In this document: positions 9,441-19,629 of the stretch, in pieces
Position numbering within the stretch: position 1 is the first letter of the stretch
How the letters are laid out: each line of letters opens with the position of its first letter
DNA from: Hyaloraphidium curvatum
Taxonomy: Eukaryota; Monoblepharomycota; Hyaloraphidiomycetes; Hyaloraphidiales; Hyaloraphidiaceae
Direction of reading: 5' to 3'
DNA: 64,000 bases
NCBI GenBank assembly: GCA_025558095.1
Contig: JAIVFI010000044.1
Span: forward strand, 186,001 to 250,000
Program-made: the position numbers and the translations under genes
Notes under the pieces: generated by a model
Told to the model about the DNA's origin: nothing
What the model saw: the letters and a program-made list of their open reading frames with translations, nothing else
The model's database searches: none

Positions 9441-9747
9441 AAGTGGGTGAGCCGACCCGTCACGCAAACGCGTCCGTGATCGATCGCTTCCTCAAACCCG
9501 GATAGCTCGCGCGCCGTGGACCAACATGACGAGCCGACGAACGTAGCACGTTGAACATACGTGTTCTTTTGTTGATGGTACAAAACTGCAACCGCCTCGA
9601 CGGGTCTCTCCGCCGCCGAGTCCCACCGCCTCCACACCACTTCTCCATCTGCTTCCGCACGACCTAATCGACAACGTCAGAAGTGTAAAACGGTGCCAGA
9701 ACAGAGAGAACGCACGGGAACTGGCCCGCTCGATCGTCGGGTTTGAT
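9441..9747. other. Intergenic, nothing recognised
   Basis: Spacer between the 3' end of the thiolase gene and the LRR-like remnant. No conserved coding signal, repeat or RNA gene was seen. Confidence 0.4.
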
Positions 9748-11275
9748 CTAGTTCTCGTTCTCCCAGAGCGAGGCGGCACCCATCTGGAGTCGGAAACAGG
9801 TCAAGGACCGTCCAAACGAGCGCGAAACGAGCAATACAGACCCCAGTCCCGATGCACATGGAGGTGACGCCCAGCTTCCCGCCGGTCCTCTTGAGCGTCT
9901 CGAACAGGGTCGAGATCTGCCTCGCCCCGGTGGCGCCGAGCGGGTGGCCGATGGCGATGGCGCCGCCCTTGGGGTTGACCTTCTTGGGGTCGATCCCGAC
10001 CGTCTCGACCGACATGATGGCCTGCGACGCGAAGGCCTCGTTGATCTCGTACGAGTCCACGTCGTCCTTGGTCACGCCGGCCTTGGCGAGGACCTCGGGG
10101 ATGGCGTAGCTGGAAGGCGGTCGCTGTGAGCGCCGCGCAGGCGGCTCCGGAAGCGAGAAGCGACTCACGCAGGCCCGATGCCCATGACGCGGGGGGGCAC
10201 GCCGGCGACGGCGAACGCGACGAGCTTGCCGATGATGGGCAGGCCGAGCTTCTCGGCCACCGAGCGGCGGGCGAGCAGCGCGGCGCCGGCGCCGTCGGAG
10301 ACCTGCGACGAGTTGCCGGCGGTCGAGGCGCCGTCGGGGGTGAAGGCCGGGCGGAGCTTGGCGAGGCCCTCGGCGGTGGTGGGGCGAACGCCGTCGTCGC
10401 GGTCGGCGACGACCTTGCTGCCGTCCTCCTTGGTGATGGTGATAGGGATGATCTCCTTGTTGAAGTAGCCGGCCTTCTGGGCGGCCAGGGCCTTGTTGTA
10501 CGAGTCGAGCGCAAAGGCGTCCTGCTTGGCGCGGTCGACCTTGTAGTCCTTGGCGACGTTCTCCGAGGTGATGCTGTGGGAGATTGCGGAGTCAACTTCC
10601 ATGTGCCGGGTACGGTAACTCGGCGCCGCCACCCACCCCATGGGCAGCAGGCAGTCCTGGATCGACCCGGCCTTCTCGACCCAGTTCCTGGGCGGCGGCA
10701 CGGGCTTGCCCACGTCCTGGCCCATCGACTCCATCCCGGCGCCGATGCCGATGTCGATGGTGCCGGCCTTGATCTCGCCGGCGATGTTGGCGATGGCCTG
10801 CAGGCCCGACGAGCACTGCCTGTTGACGGCGAGGATCGAGGTCTCGACGGGGAAGCCGGCCTGGAGCATGGCCATGCGGACGAGGCCGGCGCCGGCGCCG
10901 GGGAGGCGCACGTTGCCGACGTGGATGTCCTTGACGAGCTTCTTGTCCAGGCCGACCTTGTCGCACACGGCGGCCAGGATGGGGGCGAGGATCTCCTCGG
11001 GGTGCACGCCCTGGAAGGCTGTGGGGCGGAGCGAGTGAGCCTCCGTCCGGGGGGCAGGACCGCGCACGACGCACCGCCGCCCTTGGAGCGGGTGATGGCC
11101 GAGCGGTAGGCCGAGACGAGCACGACGTCGTCGGGCGACTTGACGCCGATCTTGCCCTGTTTGGCCGGGCGGGTGAGCGTTGCGGGTGGGGCTGGGTCGC
11201 CGCGGAGGAACGCACAAAGGTCGGGGCGGAGCCACCGGCGAGGTGCGAAGCGACCTGTTCGACGCGCGAGGCCAT
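9748..11275 (-). CDS. POT1: Peroxisomal 3-ketoacyl-CoA thiolase, 410 aa
   Basis: Thiolase that cleaves 3-ketoacyl-CoA to acetyl-CoA and a shortened acyl-CoA, the last step of peroxisomal beta-oxidation. Six exons are predicted, with introns at 9784-9841, 10110-10168, 10574-10636, 11019-11074 and 11157-11215. The N-terminus MASRVEQVASHLAGG contains a PTS2 nonapeptide of the form R-V-x5-H-L. The nucleophilic Cys sits in NRQCSSG (about residue 116), the catalytic His in GHPLGATG and the second Cys in CIGTGMGAA near the C-terminus. The length matches the family, and the last exon encodes only 11 residues. The start at 11275 is supported by the PTS2 position. Confidence 0.93.
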
Positions 11276-11687
11276 CTTTGTGCGGGATGCGGCGGCTGGA
11301 TGGCGCGCGGGGGGGCGTGGCGGCGCGGGTGACAGAACGGCGGAGCGTCGCGGCGGGGCGGCGGGCGGGGGTCAGCGCCGGCTGGGGGGGCGCGGGTACC
11401 TTCCGGCAGGCTCAGAGGAGCCGGGAATGCGGTGCTCACCGGTGCGGCGGGGGAGGACGCGGTGCCTGGTTCGGTCGGAAGTGGAGCCGAAAACGAAGGG
11501 CAGTACTTGGAACTTCCGCGCACGTGAAGAGACCCCATCGCGCAACATGCGCGACATCCGGCTTCCTGAGCATTGGCAATGGCATCCAACATACAGAACT
11601 AGCTTCAGCGATCTAGGTATTCACATCCGGTCCCCAATCCGGTCCCCGTCCGGCGAATGGCGCATGGAGACGCCGCAGCTTCGCGTT
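11276..11687. other. Intergenic between two minus-strand genes
   Basis: Holds the thiolase upstream region and the 3' end of the four-span membrane protein gene. No conserved motif, repeat or extra gene was recognised. Confidence 0.4.
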
Positions 11688-12831
11688 TCACTCCGCGCCC
11701 TGTCCGCGTCCAGCAGCTTCGTCGGCAGCGGAAGTGACGCGCAGCTCCTGCAGCGGCGTGCCGGATGCGTCGTCGGGCTTGTCCCCCTTGATCGGTTCGT
11801 ACCTGTGGGCACCCACCGCCATTGTGTCGATTAAGCAACCGATGCGCCCGATCGGCCCCGCGCGTGCCCACCTCAGCGACCACATCTTGAGCGACAGCGA
11901 GGCCACGGCCAGGAGCGTAGCGACGACGGCGAGGTAGAAGCCCGCGATCCACGCGGAGGATGTGGCGGACTCGAATGCGCGCGCGGAGTCGGCGACGAAC
12001 CACGTCGTCTGTGGGTGAACCGGAAGCCATCAGTCAGCGGCAAGCGCGACTAACGAGCAGGCAAAGCGACCCACGATCGCGAAGGCCAGCAGCCACATGA
12101 AGTTGCCCACGCCCCCCGCGACGATGCTGATCCACCCCGCCCAGCGGTCGTGCAGAAAGCCCGTGGTCAGGAAGACGGCGGTGACGACCGAGAACCAGGC
12201 AAAGGAGCCGAGGGAGGGCATGGCGTAGAGGAGGGAGGATGGGTAGAGGGCGGTGAAGGCCGCCGAGTTCCACCTGTGCGTTTCCGGACGTCAACCGCGT
12301 GAGAATCCTTCGCGATCGTCACGCGCCACGCCGTTGTACGCACGTGAAGGAGCACTTGAGCGGCGCCCCGCCCGCCGGATCCGCGCACACCCCCCACATG
12401 GCCACGAACCCCGCGCCCTGCGGCGAATCGTACCTCCTGAACGCCAGCTGCGGGACCGAATACCCCAGCAGCGCCAGGCCGGCCAGCAGCAGGAACGCCA
12501 GGTCGCACGCGAGCGACCAGTACAGGAACCCCGCGCGCGAGACGACGGGCGGCGCCATCGACGCGGCGACCTGCTTCCACGACTGGGCGGTCATGCGGCG
12601 TGCGGGCTGGCGGGCGCGGGATGCGGGATCGGCGCCGCGGGGCGCGTACGCGGGCGGCGCGGAGGGGTCGAACGGGTTGTCGAGGAAGGCCGGCGGCGGG
12701 TCGTTGCCGGGCGAGGGGGGCCGGGCGGCGGGCGGCGCGCCCGGCTCGGGCGGCGACGGGGTCGGCTGCCGCGCATCGGGCACTTCGTAGTCCGGCGGCG
12801 GATCCGCGGGAGGAGGTGGGCGACCCTCCAT
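11688..12831 (-). CDS. Four-span membrane protein with Pro-rich N-terminus
   Basis: Three exons, with introns at 12009-12074 and 12274-12343. The first ~85 residues are Pro-rich with an NPF motif (LDNPFDPSAPP), a type of signal read by EH-domain endocytic proteins. Four hydrophobic segments follow: around FLYWSLACDLAFLLLAGLAL, SLLYAMPSLGSFAWFSVVTAV, WISIVAGGVGNFMWLLAFAI and IAGFYLAVVATLLAVASL. A hydrophilic C-terminal tail of about 60 residues follows. Both N- and C-termini are probably cytosolic. The topology is like MARVEL-domain or SCAMP-like proteins, but no family signature is certain. The start ATG at 12831 is the first in frame. Confidence 0.65.
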
Positions 12832-12992
12832 TGGGAGACGCCGCGAAAACTCTAATCGAGTCCCCGGCAAGGCCGTTCTAGAGCCCAGTCCAATCCCTTG
12901 GCACCGCTGCTGTGTCTCGGGTCGTGCGGCAGCACCGCGGCCGATCTATTTGAGCTGGAGGGCTCCTCGCGGTCCGGCAGCCGCCCGCCGAA

Positions 12993-14375
12993 ATGCGCTC
13001 CTTTGCCGCCGCGCTCCTCGCCGCCCTCGCGCTCTCCGCCGCGCCGGCGGCCCTCGCCGGCCGCTTCTGCTCCCCCTCGCAGCCCCCGTTCTGCGTTACC
13101 GGGTCCACGGTTGGCACGGACGCGGACTTCCAGATAATCGCGCCCCCCGGCGTCCGAAGTGCGTCTTCCCGTGCTCGCCACCGCCGCACAGCGTTGACCG
13201 CCGCCCCGCAGATGGCTGGGTGGCCGTCGGCATCGGCGAGAGCATGCCCGGTTCCGAGATCTTCGCCTTCTGGTTCCCCGACCCTGCCAACGCGCCCACC
13301 CGCATCGTCGCCTCCAAGCGCTACGGCACCGCCTTCGTGATGCCCCGGCCGGCCGCGTCGGGCGACCAGACGGCGGTGGTGCAGCCCGATTCGGGCATCC
13401 TGCCCAACGGCACCATCTACATCCACTTCCGCCGCCCCTTCGCCGCCTCCACCGCCTCGGCCTCCTCCAAGACCCTCGTCGCGGGCCCGCAGTCCTTCAT
13501 CTGGGCCTACTCGGACAGCGACCGCCCGAGCCCCATCAACGACCCGCAGGCCAGCTTCAGCAAGCACGTCTTTTCCGAGCCCATGGGCGCCGTCACCCTC
13601 TTCGAGACCGCGCCCAACGCCGCGCCGCCGCCGCCGGGCACCCCCGCGGCGCCGGTGATCCCCGCCGACACGCTGGACCCGCGCAACGCCTACATCCGCG
13701 CGCACGGGATCCTGATGGCCCTCGCGTGGGGCGTTTTCGCGCCCATCGGCGTGGCCACCGCAGTATTTGCAAAGGGGCAGAAGTGGTTCCCCGTCCACGT
13801 ACGTCGCCGCCGCTTCCACCTCTCGCTGCGGCCGCTGACCCGCGATCACCCTCCAGTTCTACGTCATGGGCGCCCTCACCGCACTCTGCACCGTCGTCGG
13901 CTTCGCCCTCGCCGTGTACTACATCTCCGCCTCGGGCATCAAGTCCTTCACCAACTACCACGAGATCATCGGCCTCGTCGTCTTCATCTGCACCATCATC
14001 CAGGTGTCCCTCGGGGTGTACATCCACCACCTGTACGACCCGAACCGGACCAAGCGGCCCATCAGGAACCACGCGCACATCTGGTTCGGGCGCGCGGTGT
14101 CGATACTGGGGGTGGCCAACGTCGCGCTCGGGATCCAGCAGTACGGGAGTGGGTCTCCGCTCGCCCCCGGCGCATCCGGAATGCTGACCCTCCTCGCCGC
14201 AGTCTGGTACGGCATGGAAAGCACCACAAATCCCTACCTTTGGGCATATATCGGCTGGATCGTGGCGTGGACGCTCCTGACGATGCTCGGCGCCTTCCTC
14301 GTGCGGCGGTCGGTGGCCAAGAAGAGCGGGGGCCTGGTGAAGGGGGAGAGCGAGGCGGCGCTGGGGACCAAGTAG
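12993..14375 (+). CDS. DOMON-cytochrome b561 membrane protein, 423 aa
   Basis: Likely extracellular-to-membrane electron transfer protein. Three exons, with introns at 13159-13211 and 13799-13856. An N-terminal signal peptide (AALLAALALSAAPAALA) is followed by a DOMON/CDH-cytochrome-like domain, with GWVAVGIGESM and a following strand FAFWFPD; the Met after GES may be a haem ligand. After a Pro-rich linker, four to five membrane segments of the b561 type follow, with the histidines expected for haem ligation in AHGILM, NYHEIIG, YIHHLYD and NHAHIWFGR. The cytosolic tail is short and charged. This architecture is common in fungi and plants. Substrates are unknown; ferric reduction or support of secreted oxidoreductases are possible. 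Confidence 0.85.
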
Positions 14376-14609
14376 GGAGCTGGGGACAAGGGGATGGAAG
14401 TGGGGTAACGTATGTGTTGAGGGTCGTTTGCCATGTCTTGTGACCGGTGGTGGTCTGTGGGATCAGTACATGTCTGCCTTGTTCTGCTCTGAAGCGTTCG
14501 CCGCGCCGGGTCCGCCTTCACACGAAATCGGCCTTCAAGCCATGGATTTTGACACAAAAACCAACATCCTTGTCAGTAGTGGCCCGTGGTCCCGCTTTCC
14601 CCCGATCTT

Positions 14610-15149
14610 TCATTGCCGATTGAACCCAGACCACAAGAGTTTCACTCCAAGAGCCACCTCGAACAACCCGCCCGGAATCGACATGGCAATCCCGACGGCA
14701 TGCCCCGCCAGCTCTGCCACAGCCCCCGAGGCGAGTCCCACGTAACCCGCAAAGCCCCAGTTTGCGAACCAAGGCGGCAAGAGCCCCTCTGCGCCCCACA
14801 GCCGCATGACCGGCAGGCTCGAGATGCCGAGGGCGATCATGCCGGCTTGGTAGTACGCGTGCTTCGCCTTTGCGTTGCCCTTGGACGCGTGGTAGAGGCT
14901 CGCGATGAGAAGGCCTGCCTCTGCCACGCGACCGGCAAGGTACCCGTCCGAGACGCGTCCGTCGAGCCGGGAAAGCTCGGGGCGCAGATGTAGGGCGATC
15001 GCGGTGACCGTGACCGAGTTGGCGATGACCAGGGGGACTCCGGGGCCCCAGCGGCCCGCGTCGACAAAGTTGCTTCCCGCGCCGTAAAAGAACATGGGGA
15101 GCAGGAAGAGGAGGCCCGTGAGGCGGTCGGACGAAAGAGATGACGACAT
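14610..15149 (-). CDS. DUF4386-like membrane protein, 179 aa, intronless
   Basis: Small integral membrane protein with five or six hydrophobic segments. Family-like landmarks of DUF4386 are visible: an N-terminal LTGLLFLLPMFF, the middle motif GYLAGRVAEAGLLI, LPPWFANWGFAGYVGL and the C-terminal IPGGLFEVALGVKLLWSGF. DUF4386 is mainly known from bacteria, and its function is unknown. There is no intron, unlike most genes here. It is divergent from the next gene, with only 80 nt between starts. Confidence 0.65.
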   Translation of the reverse strand: MSSSLSSDRLTGLLFLLPMFFYGAGSNFVDAGRWGPGVPLVIANSVTVTAIALHLRPELSRLDGRVSDGYLAGRVAEAGLLIASLYHASKGNAKAKHAYYQAGMIALGISSLPVMRLWGAEGLLPPWFANWGFAGYVGLASGAVAELAGHAVGIAMSIPGGLFEVALGVKLLWSGFNRQ

Positions 15150-15229
15150 TCCGAGGCCGGTGCGGGCGGTGATCGCAGACGATCTTCCGTCCTGTCCCCC
15201 GGATCCGCGACCAACAACTGTTCGACGTG
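15150..15229. promoter_or_regulatory. Short bidirectional promoter region
   Basis: Only 80 nt separate the starts of two divergent intronless membrane-protein genes, so their core promoters must overlap. No TATA box is obvious. Confidence 0.4.
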
Positions 15230-16942
15230 ATGCCGGCCGACGACTATTCCAGCATTCCCGCGTCCGTCTGTGCGCCGCCGGACGCGTTTACGGACGTTGC
15301 GATCCGCCGGCGGCTGCCGGCCACGGCGGTCGACCCGCGGTTGCTTCCACCAACGCTGCGGCCGCGACTGGCGGCGCCGTTTCCACTTCCAACAAGCATG
15401 GCACGTGAATTAATGCTCTACAGATCTCCTTTGAGCTATGACGACTGCATCGCCGCTTACCGGAACGGCCTGCCCGGGTTCCGCGTCTTGGCGGAGTTTC
15501 AGCGCTTTCTGGCGGTAACCGAGCGCAGATTTTGGATCTGGGTGGTTGGAATAGGGCTCTATTACGGGACCATGGTCGCCCTGCTGGTTGCCGTGTACGT
15601 GGGCCGCGGTCCTGACGGCTCCACGTCGGCCTTTGCCACCGCGGCCGTCGGGATCCTGTTTGGGTACGTTCACTACCCGCTGATTGCCTTGAGGCACCAC
15701 TGGGTGACCTCTGCGCCGCTGTTTTCCGCTGCGGATTCGAAGGACTTGAGCTGTGCGCCGCACGCGTACACGGCGCGGTACTGGACCGTCATGGGCCAGT
15801 CGAAAAGAGGAGTCGAGGAGGGGCGCAATGGTGAGGACTCGGAAGAAACAAGGGCGTTGTTTGGGCACCGAGCGCCACAGAACGGTTTTGAGCTCGTCGA
15901 GCCGTTTCTGGAGCCGGATTCGCGGGCAGCGTCCCGCGACGCCATGCCCGGTTTTGCGAAATCGGACGTCTGCCCATGTCTCCGCTGCGCTGGCATTTTT
16001 GATGGCGGCGGGTGGAAGACGATTGTAGTGTTCTTTTTGGGTCACTTTGGAGTGCACTTTACTCTCCAAGCGGTCCAGGTTGCGCTGGTATTCTGGGACC
16101 TCTGGGCAACGGGCAGTCTGCTGTACACGACTGCATGGGTTCCAGCCGTTCTGGCCGTGAACGTCGCCAGCTTCGTCGTTTTCTTCACCTGGATGCACGG
16201 GCACACGTCGTTTGTCCTTAGCAGCATGCACATTGGTCTCCTTGGGCGGACACAGCACCGTGTCGTTACCGCGGCCGTCGATGCACTAATCTGCAGCTGC
16301 ACTGACCGTGTGCGGACATTCCTTTCCGGCGAAACAAAGCACGATGAAGCGCCGCATGGAGCACACACGGCACCGCTGTACCTACTTTGTGGGGAGGACA
16401 TTGCTGCTTTCTACAGAGGCGCGCAGTTAGAAGCCATTTACGTCACCGCACCGCTCGTGCTGGCCATCTGGACGGTGGCCGTTGCCCTGCTGTGCTCATT
16501 TCCCTTTGGCGGGTCTTGTTTCCCTGCTTGGGTGCCTGTCATTGTCCATGCGGGCGTGTACATTTCTCTTTATAACCTCATTTGCTTGGCACAGGCCAAC
16601 ATGAGTGTGACGAGGCTGTCTGCGGAGTTTGGCCGCGCCTCGGAGCGGATTGGTGCCGCATTGGTGGAGCTGGCTTCGAGCGCTGGATCGCCACCCACGG
16701 TACAGGCCATGACCACAGACCCTTCCCGCGCGTATCTGTTTGCAGCGCTGTCGGCAGAGCTCGCGGCCCACAGGGACGAGCTGCGACGGCTCGCGACCAC
16801 GCTCCCGCGGATCAAGGCGTTCGGATTCGACCTGACGTTTTCGGCGCTGCGCACAGGGGGCCTGGCGGCGCTGACGGTTGGCGCGGCGCTGTACCAGGCA
16901 TTTCGTTTGCGGATCCAGCTGGGGACGTTCTGCAAGCCGTGA
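15230..16942 (+). CDS. Unknown multi-span membrane protein, 570 aa, intronless
   Basis: Not recognised. The first ATG is at 15230. A soluble N-terminus of about 100 residues is followed by hydrophobic segments near 103-125, 133-152, 264-290, 297-322, 406-430 and 437-460. A C-terminal helical region (LFAALSAELAAHRDELRRL) precedes a final hydrophobic stretch near 540-560. A Cys cluster DVCPCLRC lies just before the third segment. The 570-codon frame is uninterrupted without an intron, in contrast to its neighbours. It shares its promoter region with the DUF4386-like gene; together they form an intronless membrane-protein pair. Confidence 0.65.
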   Translation: MPADDYSSIPASVCAPPDAFTDVAIRRRLPATAVDPRLLPPTLRPRLAAPFPLPTSMARELMLYRSPLSYDDCIAAYRNGLPGFRVLAEFQRFLAVTERRFWIWVVGIGLYYGTMVALLVAVYVGRGPDGSTSAFATAAVGILFGYVHYPLIALRHHWVTSAPLFSAADSKDLSCAPHAYTARYWTVMGQSKRGVEEGRNGEDSEETRALFGHRAPQNGFELVEPFLEPDSRAASRDAMPGFAKSDVCPCLRCAGIFDGGGWKTIVVFFLGHFGVHFTLQAVQVALVFWDLWATGSLLYTTAWVPAVLAVNVASFVVFFTWMHGHTSFVLSSMHIGLLGRTQHRVVTAAVDALICSCTDRVRTFLSGETKHDEAPHGAHTAPLYLLCGEDIAAFYRGAQLEAIYVTAPLVLAIWTVAVALLCSFPFGGSCFPAWVPVIVHAGVYISLYNLICLAQANMSVTRLSAEFGRASERIGAALVELASSAGSPPTVQAMTTDPSRAYLFAALSAELAAHRDELRRLATTLPRIKAFGFDLTFSALRTGGLAALTVGAALYQAFRLRIQLGTFCKP

Positions 16943-17072
16943 TTCTTTGTTGTAGTTTTTCCTCGCCCCACAGAATGCGGAGCGAGATATGAAGAGCATA
17001 AAGTCGGCATTGGAATGGTATTGACTGCTTCTTGGACGATGTTTCTAGTTTCAGATCGTTGTATCGCGTCCA

Positions 17073-18561
17073 TTACAGCTTTGCAACAAGTGCATGGTAG
17101 AAAGGCTGAAGGCTGGACACCCTCCGCACGCCCCGCGCAACAATCTCCCGCAGCTCCTGCACCCTCAGCTTCTCCGACTTTTCCAGGGCGTCCTCGATCG
17201 TCCCATCGCCCTCCTTGAGCGCTCGAACGAGGGCCAGCGCGTCGTCGAAGCACCGCTGCGTGCCGGTGGTGGTCGTTGGCGACGCTAGCGCGGCGGCGTC
17301 CCCGATCAGGATGGTGCGGTGCTTTGGGAAAGCCGTCCGCGTGGGGCTGCGTTGACAGGTGAGCAACTCAATGCTGCGATCCGCGTCGGAGCAGCAAGCG
17401 TACCTGTAGCTCCAGACGGCCTGCGCGAACAGCTTGTCCAGCTTCACCGTGAGCTCCAGCATCTCCACGACCTTGGGCCACTTCCCCAGCACGTCGTCCC
17501 GCTTCGCAAAGGCGAGGAACTCTTGCGCGACCCGAGGGTCGATCGTCCCCGGCGGGAGCGAGTACAGATGGCGCTCGCCGTTGCGGTCCGTCAGCGTGCG
17601 GACCATGACGTCGTTGGGCACGATCAGGTACATGAACCAGTTGAAGCGCGCGCGACGATCGGCGCTCTTTCGGAACGGGGGGACAGGGTAACAGCCCCAG
17701 TACAGCTTCTCGCGCCGGTCGTAGAAAACGTTGAAGTTCCCGCAGCCGTCCGGCAGGATTGACTCGTACATCCCAGCGGGCATCTGCGAACGCTCCACGA
17801 GACCCCGAAAGATGATCAGGTTGTCGTAGCGCGGCCGCGAGGCGGGCAGCAGGGTGTGAAAGTCCGGCAACCCATCGCTCGGAGGGCTGGGCGGCAGCGG
17901 AGGCGGCGCCAGGTGGTCCTCCGAAGGTGGATAAAGGCCGAGGAGAAGGGTCCGCAGGTCCGACATGTACCCATCGGCGCCGACGATCAGGTCGGCGCGG
18001 AAGCTGGTCCCGTCCTCAAACACGACCGTCGACTTGTCGCCTCCAGGCTCCACCCGGAGCACCCGCTTGCCGCGCACGTAAGTTCCTCCGAGCGCAGTAA
18101 AAGTAGGTAACAATGCCGACATGATGTTGTCGTAGGAAACGGTGCCCCGCCACAGCTTCCTCGGCTGGTCCGCCGGCGTATGAAAGTCCACAGAGACCGG
18201 CTGCCCCTTCGCGTTGAGCATCTCGCTCCGCGAGAACCGGTGGCGTTCATAAACGAGGTGCTTCAGGTCCGTATCGCCCGTGACTTCGCTGTACAGGCCC
18301 AAGCTGATTGCGAGCCCGGCTCCGCGGTCCTCCAGGGCCTGCGTGGAGCGTTCAAAGGCGGTGACGCGGGGCTTCGGGTCAAGATTACGGAGGAGTGCGC
18401 TGTTTCGCGGTGAGATTGTGGTCGGTGGAAGGGTGAGCCGCCCCGGCGTCGAGAGAGCGTGAGAGATGGGAGACATCCACGCCGCGCTGCGAGGACACGT
18501 ACATCGCCGCGGAGAGCCCGCCAATGGAGCCTCCGATGATTGCCACGTCGCGCTGAGCCAT
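17073..18561 (-). CDS. FAD-dependent monooxygenase (salicylate hydroxylase-like), 442 aa
   Basis: Class A flavoprotein monooxygenase using NAD(P)H and O2 to hydroxylate a small, often aromatic, substrate. Exon 1 encodes the dinucleotide-binding start MAQRDVAIIGGSIGGLSAA. An intron at 18400-18502 restores IALLRNLDPKPRVTAFERS. The second FAD motif is DLIVGADG and the third is ILIGDAAALASP. A 57-nt intron at 17347-17403 is favoured because its removal gives SPTRTAFPKHRTILIGDAA, although it is stop-free in frame. The protein ends in HALVAKL, so the last three residues AKL fit a PTS1 peroxisomal signal. Substrate unknown. Confidence 0.85.
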
Positions 18562-18644
18562 TTCGGAGGCCTCTCGTGACCTGATCCGAGGACTTCGACG
18601 CGACCTGAAACCCCTTCGTCAACAACGACGCGTCGTTCGCCGCG

Positions 18645-19569
18645 ATGTCCCTAGAGGAGGCGCCCGGCCCCGCGCAGGAAACCTCCCCCTTCCCGGACCC
18701 GCCTCCGTTCTACAAACACTACACCGACGCGGCGTACCGCTCCCCCCCCGGCTCGGACGCGCGCCTCGCGTCCGCGCGCGCTGGCGCGTTCCTGGACCCG
18801 CCGGCGCCGGTAACGGACCGCTGGACGTCGTTCGGCGTGACGAGGGAGGTCGGTGATCTTTTGGTGTCGCGATGCGGCGCGCGATTAGGCCGCTGAGGTG
18901 TGGGAACGCGTCAGGTCGAGGAGGCGCCAAAGACGATCTTCGAGCAGGAGGGCGTGCCGCAGCTCTTCCCAAACGGCGACTTTGGTGGGCCCCTCCCGTG
19001 CTTGCTGCTCCACTCGGAACGCGCCCTGACCGCGTCCGGACGGCGTTCGGGGAACAGACCGCGCGGCAGCCCTCCGCAGCCTCAACAAGGCCCTCGTCTT
19101 CAACTACCTCGAGCTCCTGGACGTCCTCGTCCGCGACCCCGGGCCGCAGCAGAACCCGCAGTGGATCCGCAAGGTGCAGCACCTCCACGTGCTCATCAAG
19201 AACCTGCACTTCCTCGTCAACGGGTACAGGCCGCACCAGGCGCGGGCGACGCTGCAGCAGATGCTCGCGGTGCAGATTGCCGAGCGGAAAGAGGCGGCGG
19301 AGAAGCTGAGGGAGGCGAGGGAGGCGGTGGTCGCGGAGCTGGAGAGGGCGGGAGGGGCGCTGGCGGCGTGGGCGGCGGAGCACAGGGCGAGGGAGCTCGG
19401 GCCGCCGCCCGAACCGCCTCCGCCGGCGGCCGAGGACGACTTGCCGTCGCCGCCGGCGCCGGACGACGACATGCTCGTCGACCCCGTTGACCCCGCGGAC
19501 CAGGACTTTGCGCCCGGAGGCGACCTCATGGCTTCTTTGCTGGACTACGCCGACCGTTCCGAGCGATAG
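18645..19569 (+). CDS. MED7: Mediator complex subunit 7, 261 aa
   Basis: Subunit of the Mediator middle module that links activators to RNA polymerase II. Three exons, with introns at 18849-18914 and 18985-19057. The N-terminus carries the MED7 hallmark PFPDPPPFYKHYT, followed by PAPVTDRWTSFG. The core is LRSLNKALVFNYLELLDVL, then IRKVQHLHVLIKNLHFLVN and YRPHQARATLQQML, typical of the MED7 helical region that pairs with MED21. The C-terminal ~70 residues are acidic and Pro-rich. It is divergent from the FAD monooxygenase with 83 nt between starts. Confidence 0.92.
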
Positions 19570-19629
19570 CATTTCCTCGATTCCAATATACCCGCCTTCC
19601 GTGCAGCGGTCCCCCCCGTGCGGCGCCCC

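Noticed and set aside
10126-11109. 327-codon plus-strand frame rich in Gly/Asp/Val
   Set aside because: Antisense of the thiolase gene; repetitive composition only.
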